Source of the DNA: Ilyonectria destructans
Taxonomy: Eukaryota > Ascomycota > Sordariomycetes > Hypocreales > Nectriaceae
Direction of reading: 5' to 3'
Assembly: GCA_020740775.1 (NCBI GenBank)
Contig: JAHEWK010000024.1
Location: forward strand, 186,001 to 250,000
DNA: 64,000 nt
In this document: positions 8,901 to 19,800 of the stretch, piece by piece
Layout: each line of letters starts with the position of its first letter
How positions within the stretch are numbered: position 1 is the stretch's first letter
Notes under the pieces: generated by a model
What the model was told of the DNA's origin: nothing
Database searches by the model: none
Seen by the model: only the letters and a program-made list of their open reading frames with translations
Position numbers and translations under genes: made by a program

Positions 8901-11568
8901 GATGTGCAAGTGACCAGCGGTAGAGTTCTCCTGTCGCACGGAGGGCTTTCGCAATGAATCTGCTGTCGCTAGCCGTTGGTGTCGAGCCCTCTTCTCGGCC
9001 ATCCGACCGACAATAGCGCTGACATGCCCATCGCAATAAGATTTCTGCTCGTTTCCATTCTGACTTCTTACGGTAGGTTTCGGCCTCCCCCATCAGTGCT
9101 TCCAACATGACTTTGGGGGCAGGGAGAGGCAGTTGGTTCCCAAATGCTGGTACGATACACAGTATCGCGTCGGAATAGGATCCCAAGCCGCCCTCTACGA
9201 ATGCCTTCGCGAGAGCGCTAACTGTAGGGTTATCCAGCCGTACATTGCCGGCACTCTCCACGAGAGTTGTCTCACCGACAGATAAAAGACCCGTCAATGA
9301 AATTGTTAGTGCGGCGAAGAGCTCCTGGGCGCAGATGTCTAGCAGTGAAAGATTTGTTGAATAAAACTGGACCCGAAGCTTCCTTATTGAATCCAAAGGT
9401 CCAGATCTCAGTGATTCGTACACGGGATTCCAGCCACAGAATCGCTGCAATGATCCATACGATTGTGATTTATCCTCCTCTTTGGACCAATAATCCCGAT
9501 CGGATTCTGTATCAGACTTATGTTTCCTCCATAAATTGATGAGGCCGTAATCGTCGTCGTTGTCAAGAGTGAGGGTGGTATCAGGAAGTTTTATAGCGTT
9601 GGGCCCAAGCCAGAGGTCCATCTCGCCCTGCCTGTTGCTTTTATGATCCCAGGTATTGTTATCTGGGCCGGCTGAAACAATCCTCGCCCGCTCGATTATT
9701 TCGGCCAGGGAGGTTTTGTGGCTAGAGTCGTCTTTAGTTTCGAGTCGTTCATCGGAAACCAAAGACCACATCCAGAGCCCTAGGATCGCCTCTAGTCGTG
9801 CAGAGTCAATTTTCCAGCCGGTTTGCGTTGACTCAGGCGGTGGCTTGAGAGTGACACTAATTAGCTGCTCACGGTGCGTGGCCCTGTCGCCAATATTGGG
9901 CGAAGTGACTGCTTTAATTCGAAGCACAATGTCGCTTTTGGGGTATTCCTTCTGAGGCAGGCTCTCAGCAGCTTGACAAATGGCGGCGGATAGCTTCCCT
10001 GCCTTTGTGCGGACTTTGACGTAACCATCCTTCCACTTCTGATATTCTCGATCTTCGATGTTGCTGAGGGAGATATGGCCCGTCAAATGAGCAAGTCTCA
10101 CTCGAATTGGAAGTAAGTCTTTGTAGTCAACCTGGCCGCTCTGGTGTTCCGGAGACGTGGTCGGAGAGTGAGGGCTGCTTGTTGGAGCCGGTCCGTCCTT
10201 GCCGTTATCTTGAGATGAGGTCTCGTGAGCCTGAGAGGCGTTCGTCGAACCGCTGTTCTGCGTCTCGACGTCTACAGCCTTCTCATACTGTCCGCTAATG
10301 TGCCAAAACGATCCCTGCTGGGCTTCTTGCTGGGCAAGCTCAAAAGCGAGCCAGTCAAGCTCATGCCCCACAACCAAATCAGGCATGTCGCCCAACTTGT
10401 TGGCACCTCTGTTAAGGCGTTGCATGCGGAGGGATCCACGCAGGATGCTCATGACGATCGTAGCGCCTAATTGTGCAAGGGAAACCCAAGCCTTCATTCC
10501 GCGGAGGCCGATAAATTGCATGATATATCCGATCAACACGGCCGAGGCGGCAAGGAAAGTGTAGAGCTCGAATTTCTCGTCAAAGTCCTTCTTCGACGAC
10601 GTCCAGACTTGGAGAGGGTTGTTTTTATTCTCGAAATATGCAAATGAATCAAAGCTTTGGTCACCGATGACCTGTGGGCCGGGCTGGAGCCAGAGTAGAC
10701 GTGACGTTGGAGACGAGGCTTGACGTCTGTAGCAGAGCTCGTGAGTGCTTTGTCCAATGAGAGCTGCGCAACTCCACATGCCGCCGCACATGAGGATGGT
10801 GCCTGCGATGAACATGACTGGGGCGTAGCCTGTAGAGGACGAAGCGTCTCCGTTGAGGTTCCAGTGAAGAATCCAAACGCCAATCCCGGCCAGAGCGAGA
10901 ACGCCAGCTTGGAGGATGAATCCTGCAGCGCCAACAGCGAAGAATACCCACCTCGATCGCTTTACGATCCCGACGTTGAGCGACAGATTCGGATTTGGAG
11001 CAAAGAGGTTGGCTCGACTGGGCTTGTTGCCGTCGACTTCTCCCTGGACGGACGAGCCCTCGAGCTTTTTCCAGCCGGAGGTGTCCGGTTCTTCTTTCTC
11101 GAGATAACTTCGGAACAGAAACAGTCCCGCCTTATCTGGATCGGGATGCGACACTTCAGGGCCGCGAACGTGGACAAGCTCGAGGATATTCGGCCGGCCG
11201 AGAACACGAGTGATACCGCCTCTGTTAAACAGCTCACACACGTCGCGGCTAGTAGACGTGCACAATTCGGCCTCGACCACGCCGTCGCCTTCCTGAGATC
11301 TGCCAATGAAGGCGCGGAGGGATGAGTGGCCGCACACTCGAATCGTGGAGACGACCGCAGTAAGGATCCCGATTGGAGCCATAGCAAAGATAAAATAGTC
11401 TAGAAAGGATGTGCTCTCACTTAGGTATTGCCTGGTCATGGATTCGCCGAAGAGAACGAGAAGAGGACCTATGTCCGTGGCTAGATTGTTGGAAAAATCG
11501 GACAGGTCGTCGGCGTTGGCGCCGACAACAGCGACGGCGCAGACGATGAAGAGCCAGCATTTCGCCAT
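5932..11568 (-). CDS. Membrane-anchored ankyrin-repeat protein (1878 aa)
   Basis: This is a single intronless frame with a good start context (GCAGCCATGGCG). The first 20 residues form a signal peptide or anchor (CWLFIVCAVAVVGANA). Further hydrophobic segments lie near residues 58-78, 212-235, 250-272, 335-352 and 360-378, so the N-terminal part is multi-pass. A soluble region of about 700 residues follows, then two or three divergent ankyrin repeats. About 23 nearly identical 33-35-residue repeats (consensus GHEAVVRLLLEKGAELESKD) plus a final partial one end the protein. The repeats are about 100 bp and strongly conserved at the DNA level, a sign of recent expansion or concerted evolution. 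The architecture (membrane helices, middle domain, ankyrins) is frequent in Pezizomycotina and unassigned in function; sensing through the repeats is inference. It is divergent to the FunK1 gene. Confidence 0.85.
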   Translation of the reverse strand: MAKCWLFIVCAVAVVGANADDLSDFSNNLATDIGPLLVLFGESMTRQYLSESTSFLDYFIFAMAPIGILTAVVSTIRVCGHSSLRAFIGRSQEGDGVVEAELCTSTSRDVCELFNRGGITRVLGRPNILELVHVRGPEVSHPDPDKAGLFLFRSYLEKEEPDTSGWKKLEGSSVQGEVDGNKPSRANLFAPNPNLSLNVGIVKRSRWVFFAVGAAGFILQAGVLALAGIGVWILHWNLNGDASSSTGYAPVMFIAGTILMCGGMWSCAALIGQSTHELCYRRQASSPTSRLLWLQPGPQVIGDQSFDSFAYFENKNNPLQVWTSSKKDFDEKFELYTFLAASAVLIGYIMQFIGLRGMKAWVSLAQLGATIVMSILRGSLRMQRLNRGANKLGDMPDLVVGHELDWLAFELAQQEAQQGSFWHISGQYEKAVDVETQNSGSTNASQAHETSSQDNGKDGPAPTSSPHSPTTSPEHQSGQVDYKDLLPIRVRLAHLTGHISLSNIEDREYQKWKDGYVKVRTKAGKLSAAICQAAESLPQKEYPKSDIVLRIKAVTSPNIGDRATHREQLISVTLKPPPESTQTGWKIDSARLEAILGLWMWSLVSDERLETKDDSSHKTSLAEIIERARIVSAGPDNNTWDHKSNRQGEMDLWLGPNAIKLPDTTLTLDNDDDYGLINLWRKHKSDTESDRDYWSKEEDKSQSYGSLQRFCGWNPVYESLRSGPLDSIRKLRVQFYSTNLSLLDICAQELFAALTISLTGLLSVGETTLVESAGNVRLDNPTVSALAKAFVEGGLGSYSDAILCIVPAFGNQLPLPAPKVMLEALMGEAETYRKKSEWKRAEILLRWACQRYCRSDGREEGSTPTASDSRFIAKALRATGELYRWSLAHRLDDDRKKFGIKGVEWMTEGYSSAGQSNPEVTEILDCYQAIAKKIAEGPAGKGWVQDTDGIQGTGRTQHPLLQAIQDRTRKEALYHLCFITTGEFGSEYLEPALPLAVRNDWSEVVYAILEMKANPNSQDEDGRTAISYCAQFGYQSYLRPFIDLGTFLDQPDKDQRTPLHWAAQTGRIYASKLLLDTGHVDLNRRDVAGWTPLRWAAEKGHEAVVRLLLEKGADTEATDKDGWTPLRRAAENGHEAVVRLLLEKGAELESKDEEYTNIQLSIAARYGHEAVVRLLLEKGADTEAKDKDKDGWTPLRWAAENGHEAVVRLLLEKGAELEAKDEDYRQTPLGRAAENGHEAVVRLLLEKGADTEATDKDGWTPLRWAAEKGHEAVIRLLLEKGAELESKDNYGRTPLSIAAQKGHEAVVRLLLEKGAELESEGKDSRTPLSIAAQNGHEAVVQLLLEKGAELESKDEEYNNIQLSIAARYGHEAVVRLLLEKGAEPESEDKDGRTPLSIAAGYGHEAVVRLLLEKGAEPESEDKGGRTPLSIAAGYGHEAVVRLLLEKGAELESEDKDVRTPLGRAAQKGHEAVVRLLLEKGAELESEDKDGWTPLSIAAQNGHEAVVRLLLEKGAELESEGKDGRTPLSIAARYGHAAVVKLLLEKGAELESKDEEYNNIQLSIAARYGHEAVVRLLLEKGAKLESKDKDYGQMPLWWAAENGHEAVVRLLLEKGAELEAKDEDYRQTPLGRAAENGHEAVVRLLLEKGAELESKDKDYGQTPLWWAAENGHEAVVRLLLEKGADIEAKDNNGRTPLSIAAENGHETVVKLLLEKGGELEDKDYGQTPLGRAAENGHEAVMKLLLEKGADTEAKDEDDGRTPLRWAAENGHEAVVRLLLEKGAKLESKDNYGQTPLSWAAENGHEAVVRLLLEKGADTEANDNYGGRTPLGWAAENGHEAVVQLLLEKGADTEAKDNGGRTPLSWAAENGHESVVRLLK

Positions 11569-12268
11569 GGCTGCATTTGATTGAGAAGGATAGGACGGGT
11601 CGCGGGTGGTTTATTGTTCCCGAAACTGTTTGCTGTGTGAAACTGGCGAGGACAGGGAGGAGCGTTAGTGGGCTCTTCCACGGGTCGTAAGGCTGCAGAG
11701 CTTGGAGGAAAACATTTGCGGACGGGAATGGTGCGTTTGACGGCTTTTGTGGCAGGTGGAGGGAACAGGACGCTTCTCCCAGATTGAAGTGTTGACGGAT
11801 GGTGTGCTTGTTCCAAGGATTTGATTGGTATTGACGTGTCGGTAGTGGTGAGGCTGACAAGAGGGTCTGGGAGGGATCGGGCCCACATTGGGATAGCGGA
11901 AAAGCAGATTTTCCGACAGGCGCCACCCAGGTTGCTGGCCATTCACCACGTGAAGATTCGCGACATGCCGTCATCCCTCCATTTCTTTTCCACTTTTCCC
12001 CTAAGCAGCCATGGCGAGCCCGCTAGCACAACAGGTTGAAGGTTTTCACGGGACAGTAGCCTGGACCTGCTCGCGTTGATTCTAATTCCGTTCGAGCACG
12101 CGTCATCCAAGCTCCAGAAGCTATCGCAACTGTCGCAAAGGTAAAGTCGTCTCCGCGCCGTTCACGTTGCCACCTAACCATCACGCAGACAACTAGTCCC
12201 CGACCCGCGGCCACCGGCTGTGGCACTCTCTATAGCACTTTCCAGCGATCGAAAGCCTTCTTGTGACG
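11569..12268. promoter_or_regulatory. Shared divergent promoter region, ankyrin gene / FunK1 gene
   Basis: About 700 bp separate the start codons of two divergently transcribed genes. No clear TATA box or operator was recognised. Overlapping minus-strand frames here (to about 11974) have no supporting features. Confidence 0.4.
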
Positions 12269-14654
12269 ATGGATCGACCTTGGGCGGAGATAATCGAAGA
12301 AAACCCCATTGGGGGAGGTCTTGATGGATTCAGAACGTCGTTTAGATCGAGTTGCAAAGCTACGAGCATTCCTAGCACTGCTGTCGCTCTAGAACAATTC
12401 AGTCGGGATCGTAGGCAGAACGGCCCAGCTCTGTTTGAACCGATCCACTGACTCGTCTGTAGAACTACAAAATCTCCTTCTCATCCTCTTATCAGCGCTA
12501 CAGGTTCTTCCAGCGGCTCGTATTCTTCAGTCGACCAGCGGGAAAAGCATCTTCATTGAGATATCGAAGCTGAGTGCAGCTATTGCAACCGACGACTTCG
12601 ATCTCGATCACGTCCAACCCCTTCTCAAACTGGCCATCGACGAAGCCGACGACTCTGCTATATGGGATCAAGTCAAGAGCGCTGTCGCTGAAACAACCCC
12701 GCCTCCCCGCCCTATTCCGTCCTCGATCCAACAAACGCCATGGCTGCGCAACACCAGCAGCTTTCCGAACTCATCTGAGTACCGTAAACACGTCGATGGT
12801 GTGCTGAAGGAGGAGCTCGGCCTTATGTATGTCGGGCTCCCAAAGTTCTGGGACACATATTTCGGCGGCATGGACGACCTTAAGACGGCATCTGAGGCTT
12901 TCGTCAAGCAATGCGTTAAAGAACCGAGCCTAATGTTTATAAACGGGTGGACAGGTTGGCCAACGGACGCTAAGGAAGACGATGTCCTCGATTGGTTCGC
13001 TGGTTTCTACGAGAGGCTAGCGACCTTTGCGGCGGATCGGAGGCCAAGCCTATCGCGTCAACGACGACCGTTGGCGAAGCCGAACGAGCCGATCGACGGT
13101 TCAGTGGGGAAACGGAAGATGGACATTGGCTTCGTCAGCGACCCTCAAGCACAGAAGAACACCAAGTGTCATTGGTCCCAGATACTGGTGCCTGGAGAGT
13201 TGAAAAGCAACCCCTCTGCCGACAAGGCATCGGAGGCGTGGCTCGACCTTGGGAGGTACGCGAGAGAAGTCTTGGCCGCACAGGATACCCGACGTTTTGT
13301 CCTGGGCTTTACCATTTGTGGATCTCTCATGAGAGTATGGGCATTCGACAGGATTGGGGGCATCTCGTCTGAGCAGTTTGACATCAACAAAGACGGCTTT
13401 CAGTTCGTGTTTACAATCCTTGGCTTCTTCTGGATGAGCGAAGAAGAGCTCGGCTTCGATCCAACGATACGAACAGCAAACCACGAAAGATTTATCGAGA
13501 TCAAGCGAAACGGATCCAAGCAGCGGGTCATTATCGACGGGGTAATGTTGCGGGCGCGTTGCATAGCTGGCCGGGCGACGACTTGTTGGAGAGCCCACCC
13601 CGAAGGGCATCCGGAGACACTGCTAGTGATCAAAGACTCATGGCAATACCCCGAACGCGACGAGGAAGGAGAGCTGTTGCGTGAGGTGACGGATAAAGGC
13701 GTCATCAACGTGGCCCGCTACTATTATCACGAAACAGTCCGAGTTCGCGGGATGGACGACGATATACGAAATAACATTCGACAAGGACTCGACATGGCGA
13801 CAGCGTTAAACTATCGACCTCATCGCCCGGCACAATTCAGCAATATAACAGCGGAAGGGCCGCGGAAGGGCCGTCCCAGCACCAGCAGGAAGCGGCCATC
13901 CAGCCAAACCGACCCCGCCCTGCCTCCAAGCAAACGATCCAGCTCCGCATCTCCAACAAAGGCTGCTGCTGTAGCACTGAACAGAGTGCATCGGCGTATC
14001 ATTGTCAAGGATTATGGCAAGGCCATTTATAAGGCAAGCTCTCGATCAGCATTGCTTGCCGCCCTCGAGGGTTGCATTGAAGGTCATGAGTCTTTGCGCA
14101 AGGGTGGCATCCTCCACAGAGACATCTCCATCAACAACCTCATGATGAATGAGGATCGGGACAACCCATCTTGGTCGTCATTCTTGATTGACCTTGACCT
14201 CGCCATTAGAGAAGACCGAGATCTCGCTTCGGGGGCAAAGGGCAAGACCGGCACCAGGGCTTTTATGGCAATTGGAGCGCTTCTAGGCGAGCAGCACTCT
14301 TTTATGCACGATCTTGAGTCATTCTTCTGGGTCTTGTTCTGGATATGCATCCACTACGACGCGAACGGCAAAGATGTTGGGCCAACTGAGTTTGATAGTT
14401 GGAATTATGAAAGCGATAATAAGTTAGTTCGATCCAAAGTCGGTACGATAGGCGATGAGAGTATTTTCCTCAAGAACGCACTCGAGAACTTCACCTCATA
14501 CTACCGGCCATTGATTCCATGGGTCAACCGACTACGAAGGGAAGTATTTCCGAACGGCGAAAGGTGGAAGCGGGCTGAGCCTAAGCTCTACTCTTCGATG
14601 AAGAGCATTCTTCATCATGCACAGAAGGATCCGGATGTACTAGCAGACGTGTAG
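12269..14654 (+). CDS. FunK1-type fungal protein kinase (one intron)
   Basis: Exon 1 (12269-12410) starts MDRPWAEIIEENPIGGGLDG. An intron at 12411-12462 (GTAGGC, CTGAC branch, TGTAG) joins it in phase to exon 2 (12463-14654), giving 777 residues. The kinase part is C-terminal: HRDISINNLM is the catalytic loop, LIDLDLA replaces the usual DFG, and GTRAFMAIGALL, HDLESFFWVLFW are hallmarks of the fungal FunK1 family (Pkinase_fungal). A long N-terminal region typical of the family precedes it, and a Ser/Pro/Lys-rich linker lies between. The family's substrates are unknown. FunK1 genes are often multicopy and lie in variable regions. An unspliced model would start at 12435 and lose the conserved N-terminus; the spliced model is preferred. 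Confidence 0.85.
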
Positions 14655-14717
14655 CACCGCATATCTAGAACTATGCGCTACCATTTGAGACCTTTGTCCT
14701 ATCTTCCCATGTCATAC

Positions 14718-15589
14718 CAGACCTGCGTATATCGATATCCACCGAAATTCTGGCCCTTACATCGATATCCAGATAAGTGGGAGAAATTATCTGGATATCG
14801 ATATATCCAGGTAGATATCCATACAGCCACATAGCCACTTTAGCAAGGTTGATATCCAGATAAACCACATATAATTCTTGTAGGCTAGAAGAAAGAACAA
14901 GAAAGTACCTAATCTAGAAAGTCTTCTGCCTCTGTCTCAACGCTAAATTCAACAGCAACTCTCGAAATAACGCCCCTGCCACCGTGAGACCTGGGTACAA
15001 TGATACCCTCGCGCATCCAGTTGCCAACACACTCAACCTTCGCCAGGTTCTCGCAGGTCATGCTCTCTCTATCCCATGATAGCGTACGCCGCGCCGATGA
15101 GAAGTGAGACTCAACATCAGATGATTCAGGAGGGATTGAGAGGATATCAATTGCCATGCGGATAACCGCGAATATGCTTTCCTTTGATCTCGATGTAACC
15201 ACCACTCGAGAGGAGAGCCGGTCATCCGTGTCGGTGGTGCATCAACAAAGGTTTCGAAGTCATCAGCGTCGTGGATAGGGCCAGTAACAGCAATATCGCT
15301 CAACAACTCATCCAGCTCGTTGCGCTGCCTCCCAGATGAAGAGGACACATCTAGAGGCACCAGCAAGGATTCTGGGATTGGCGCGGCATTATATTCATCT
15401 AGCCAAATTTGCTGGGTCTTTTCATCATCTAACTTATCAATTGATAAGATCTTTTCAGCCAATCAGAGAGCGGTATTTAGGAGGATATCAATCTGGATAT
15501 CCATTTAAGAGGCAGAGAGTTATATCGATATCGATATATCCAGATAGCAGAGTTGATATCGATATATCGTATCCAAATACGCAGGTCTG
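14718..15589. mobile_element. Non-autonomous hAT element with TIRs and 8-bp TSD
   Basis: The 13-bp TIR CAGACCTGCGTAT at 14718-14730 is the exact reverse complement of ATACGCAGGTCTG at 15577-15589. TGTCATAC occurs immediately outside both ends (14710-14717 and 15590-15597), an 8-bp target duplication as expected for hAT. Both ends carry many ATATCGATATCC/ATCCAGATA subterminal motifs. The element is 872 bp and holds only the C-terminal remnant of a transposase on the minus strand. It inserted 64 bp after the FunK1 stop codon. Confidence 0.92.
14909..15462 (-). pseudogene. hAT transposase C-terminal remnant inside the 872-bp element
   Basis: Two overlapping minus-strand frames give the end of an hAT transposase. 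The upstream frame (15462 to about 15190) has an acidic linker ending in PLEWWLHRDQRKAYSRLSAW. The other (about 15200-14909) has MAIDILSIPPESSDVESHFS and ARRTLSWDRESMTCENL, the dimerisation domain. They are in different frames, so a frameshift separates them, and the catalytic core is absent. The element must have been moved by a transposase supplied elsewhere. Confidence 0.8.
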
Positions 15590-15775
15590 TGTCATACCTG
15601 CAGCTGACTTGTCTGCGGAGGTCGGGTACAAGCTTCTACCGGCTATATTGCCACAAGCACATTGGTTCTCGCTATAATTTCTTAATCCTAAATGCAAACA
15701 AGATATAAGACTAAAGGAAACTGGGGAGCCTGCTCCCGCCAGCCTTCGCCTCGGGCCCTCTTCACTTCGCTATAG

Positions 15776-16558
15776 GCAAAACTAGACGATCAAGAGGTCG
15801 CAAGGTTTGTCAACGCCTTACGAGTATACGCCACTAAAGATAGGGTGAACGAATATAACCACTATCACCTCGACCGCCTCAGCCGGCCAGTCATCCAGGT
15901 CATGGCTAAGAACGTCGGCCCCGGCGCGGCTGCTGCGCCTGATGACAAGGCGGGCAACCTTGCGAAGCAGATCCCCATATGCATTGGCTCCCGTCTGATG
16001 CTGACGTCCAACCTTTGGCAGCCAGTTGGCCTCTGCAACGGCGCTCGCGGCACAGTTTACGATATCGGCTGGGCACCTGGGGCCGACCCCATCCAAGACC
16101 CTCCCTGTGTTATCATGATGGAGTTTGACAAATACAGCGGACCGGTATTCCTGACCACCGCTGATGGCAGGAAGATTGTGCCGATTCTCCCAGTGGAGAG
16201 GGACTTCCTCATGGGAGCCATTCTCTGCGCTCACACCCAGTTTCCCCTGATCGTATGCTACGCAATTACCGTGCACAAGTCACAAAGCATCACCGAAGAC
16301 ATGGTAGTTACAGATCTGTCCTGCCGGGACTTTCAGACTGGTTTAGGCTACGTGGCTGTCTCTCGCGTGAAAACGCTCGAGGGTCTGATGTTGGATGCAC
16401 CATTTGATCGTAATCACCTGGTCTACGGGTCTCCCCCGGATGGCATGAAGATGAAGATGAGGGATCAGGAGCTTAGGAAACGGCAGGTGCTCACACGGAA
16501 TCCGTACATGTCACATAATACCAAGAATGGTCATGGCAATGGATCAGTAGGTAGATAA
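15776..16558 (+). pseudogene. Pif1-like DNA helicase C-terminal remnant
   Basis: The frame is open from 15776 (after a TAG at 15773) without an ATG at the homologous start. It reads LRVYATKDRVNEYNHYHL, ICIGSRLMLTSNLW, GLCNGARGTVYDIGW, then ITVHKSQSITEDMVVTDLS and GYVAVSRVKTLEGLML. These are the C-terminal RecA-like motifs (V and VI) of Pif1 helicases. The ATP-binding first half is missing. Such copies are usual in fungal subtelomeres and in Helitrons; no Rep domain or credible Helitron terminus is present here. Confidence 0.75.
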
Positions 16559-16897
16559 TGCAGTAGTAGTAATAGCTTCCCGGCCCGCGGACACACAGCC
16601 TTCGGCTGAGGCTACCACATGCACCCCATCGCCGCTCCAATGTGCATGGGGTGACGTAGTATTTTAAGTTCCTCAGGCATTTAAGTAACGTGGCGTTTTC
16701 CAAAAACGGTTAGACACCTCTTGAAAATGGCCTGAGCGCTGCTGAGGGTAAGCAGGAATGACGCACCTCGCACCATCAGTCGACCAGGACCATTCTACTG
16801 CAGCTTTGAGCGCTTCAGAAGTGGCTGGACTTCGGACTACTAACGAGCAGCTTCAAATTACGACACTCAGTTCTCTAGATAGTCACGGACTGGAGCG
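16559..16897. other. Intergenic; possible 5' leader of the TPR-CHAT gene
   Basis: There is no gene. A splice-like arrangement (GTAAGC at 16748, ACTACTAAC then GAGCAG ending at 16850) could be a 5' UTR intron of the TPR-CHAT transcript. An in-frame TAG just upstream of 16898 excludes an N-terminal extension without splicing. An 8-bp inverted pair CACCCCAT/ATGGGGTG lies near 16620-16653. Confidence 0.35.
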
Positions 16898-19800
16898 ATG
16901 GCAGACCTCGAGGAAGCCATCCGACTAGGACGAGAAGCCATCGATGCCACCCCCCTAGACCATCCGGACCGGGCTGGACGGCTGAACGACCTCGGAATTC
17001 GTCTAGGCGACAGATACTCACGGTCTGGAGCGATGGCAGACCTCGAGGAAGCCATCCGAATGGGACGAGAAGCCGTCGATGCCACCCCGCTCGATCATCC
17101 GGACAGGGCTCTGTTCTTACACAACCTCGGGTGTCCTCTAGGCGACAGGTACTCACGGACTGGATCGATGGCAGACCTCGAGGAAGTCATCCGACTAGGA
17201 CGAGAAGCCATCGATGCCACCCCCCTAGACCATCTGGACCGGGCTGGACGGCTGAACGACCTCGGAATTCGTCTAGGCGACAGATACTCACGGACTGGAG
17301 CGATGGCAGACCTCGAGGAAGCCATCCGAATGGGACGAGAAGCCGTCAATGCCACCCCGCTAGACCACCTGGACCGGGCCGGATCGCTGAACAACCTCGG
17401 AAATCATCTAGGCGACAGATACTCAGGGACTGGAGCGATGGCAGACCTCAACGAAGCCATCCGACTAGGACGAGAAGCCATCGATGCCACCCCCCTAGAC
17501 CATCCGGACCGGGCTGGACGGCTGAACAACCTCGGAATTCGTATAGGCGACAGATTTTCACGGACTGGAGCGATGGCAGACCTCGAAGAAGCGATCCGAG
17601 TAGGACGAGAAGCCATCGATGCCACTCCGTTCGATCATCCGGACAGGGCTATGTTCTTACACAACCTCGGGTGTCCTCTAGGCGACAGGTACTCACGGAC
17701 TGGAGCGATGGCAGACCTCGAGGAAGCCATTCGAGTAAGCCGAGAAGCCATCGATGCCACCCCCCTAGACCATCCGGACCGGGCTGGACGGCTGAACGAC
17801 CTCGGAGTTCGTCTAAGCAACAGGTACTCACGGACTGGAGCGATGGCAGACCTCGAGGAAGCCATCCGAATGGGACGAGCAGCCGTCGATGCCAACCCGG
17901 ACCGGCTTATGTTCTTGAACCACCTCGGAAATTGTCTAGGCGACAGATACTCACGGACTGGAGCGATGGCAGACCTCGAGGAAGCCATCCGAGTAGGGCG
18001 AGAAGCCGTCGATGCCACCCCGCTGCATCATCGGAACCGGGCTATGTTCTTAAACAACCTCGGAATTCATCTAAGCGACAGGTACTCACGGACTGGAGCG
18101 ATGGCAGACCTCGAAGAAGCTATTCGCATGGCGCGAGGAGCCATCGATGCCACCCCCCTAGACCATCCGGACCGGGCTGGACGGCTGAGCAACCTCGGAA
18201 TTCGTCTAGGCCAGAGATACTCACAGACTGGAACAATGGCAGACCTCAAAGAAGCTATTCGAGTAAGCCGAGAAGCTATTGATGCCACCCTCTTAGACCA
18301 TCCGGACCGGGCTGGACGGCTGAACAACCTCGGAAATCATCTAAGTTACAGGTACTCACGAACTGGAGCGATGACAGACCTGGACGAAGCGATCCGAGTA
18401 GGACGAGAAGCCATCGATGCCACCCCTCTAGATCATCCGGACCGGGTCGGATCGCTGAACAACCTCGGAAATCATCTAGGCGATAGATACTCGCGGACTG
18501 GAGCAATAGCAGACCTCGAGGAAGCCATTCGAGTAAGCCGAGAAGCTATCGATGCCACCCCTCTAGATCGTCCAGACCGGGCTGGCTTGCTGAGCAACCT
18601 CGGAAATCATCTAGGCGACAGGTACTCACGGACTGGAGCAATAGCAGACCTCGAGGAAGCCGTCCGAATGGGACGAGAAGCCATCGATGCCACCCCGCTA
18701 GATCATCCGGACCGGGCTATGTTCTTGAAAAACCTCGGAAATTTTCTAGGCAACAGATACTCACGGACTGGAGCGATGGCAGACCTCGAGGAAGCCATCC
18801 GACTAGGACGAGAAGCCATCGATGCCACCCCCGTAGACCATCTGGACCGGGCTGGACGGCTGAACGACCTCGGAATTCGTCTAGGCGACAGATACTCACG
18901 GACTGGAGCGATGGCAGACCTCGAGGAAGCCATCCGAGTAGGGCGAGAAGCCGTCGATGCCACCTCGCTGCATCATCGGAACCGGGCTACGTTCTTGAAC
19001 AACCTCGGAAATCATCTAGGCGACAGGTACTCCCGGACCGGAGCGACGACAGACATCGAGGAAGCCAAGGAATGCTTCGTCGCTGCCTTGCAGTCCACCT
19101 CCGCTATGATCGACCGTGTCTTAGCCGGCCGCCATCTTCTATCATCCCCAGCCATACTTCAAGATCCACAAGGATACGCCATCGCCAAAACGATAATCAA
19201 CTTAATTCCCTTATTGACACCCCGTTCTCTGCAGAACTCAGACAAGCAGCACCTCCTCTCCGAGGCTGTCGGACTCTCGTCCGACGCAGCAGCCATTGCT
19301 CTTCACGCCAACAGAGGCCCTGCTGCTGCTGTCGAACTGCTTGAGACAGGTCGTGGTGTCATCGCGGGAGCTCTCTTCGAGCAAGCCGACCTTGCCGCTC
19401 TCGAACGCGTGCATCCCGACCTGGCGCGTTCCTTTATCGACCTGCGAGATCAACTAGACGCACCGGCGTCAGCGGACTCCCTCGCTACGGCCGAGCGCCC
19501 CACTGCGGCCGAGCGCCCCACTGCGGCCGCAGAGACGGAAGGCAATCGGCGCCGTGACGCTGGACCCCAGCTTGCCGGTCTCCTTGAGGCAATCCGTTCG
19601 AAGTCCGGTTTTGAGCGATTCCTCCTCTCTGCGTCGGAAGCCGACATGCTGGAGGCTGCACGCCACGGCCCGATCGTCGTCCTGAATGTGAGTTCGTACC
19701 GCTGCGATGCCTTGGTCATTGAGCAGTCAGGCATTCGGCTGGTGGAGCTGCCACACCTCTCCCGACATGCCCTCAACGACCACGTCCGGGAACTTAAATC

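Noticed and set aside
16610..16660. Helitron 3' hairpin after the helicase remnant
   Set aside because: The 8-bp stem has a loop of about 16 nt and no CTRR follows at the proper distance.
16867..18963. Other frames across the TPR array (for example 17131-18282 on the plus strand)
   Set aside because: 135-bp repeats whose length is a multiple of three keep alternative frames open; composition is aberrant and no domain is present.
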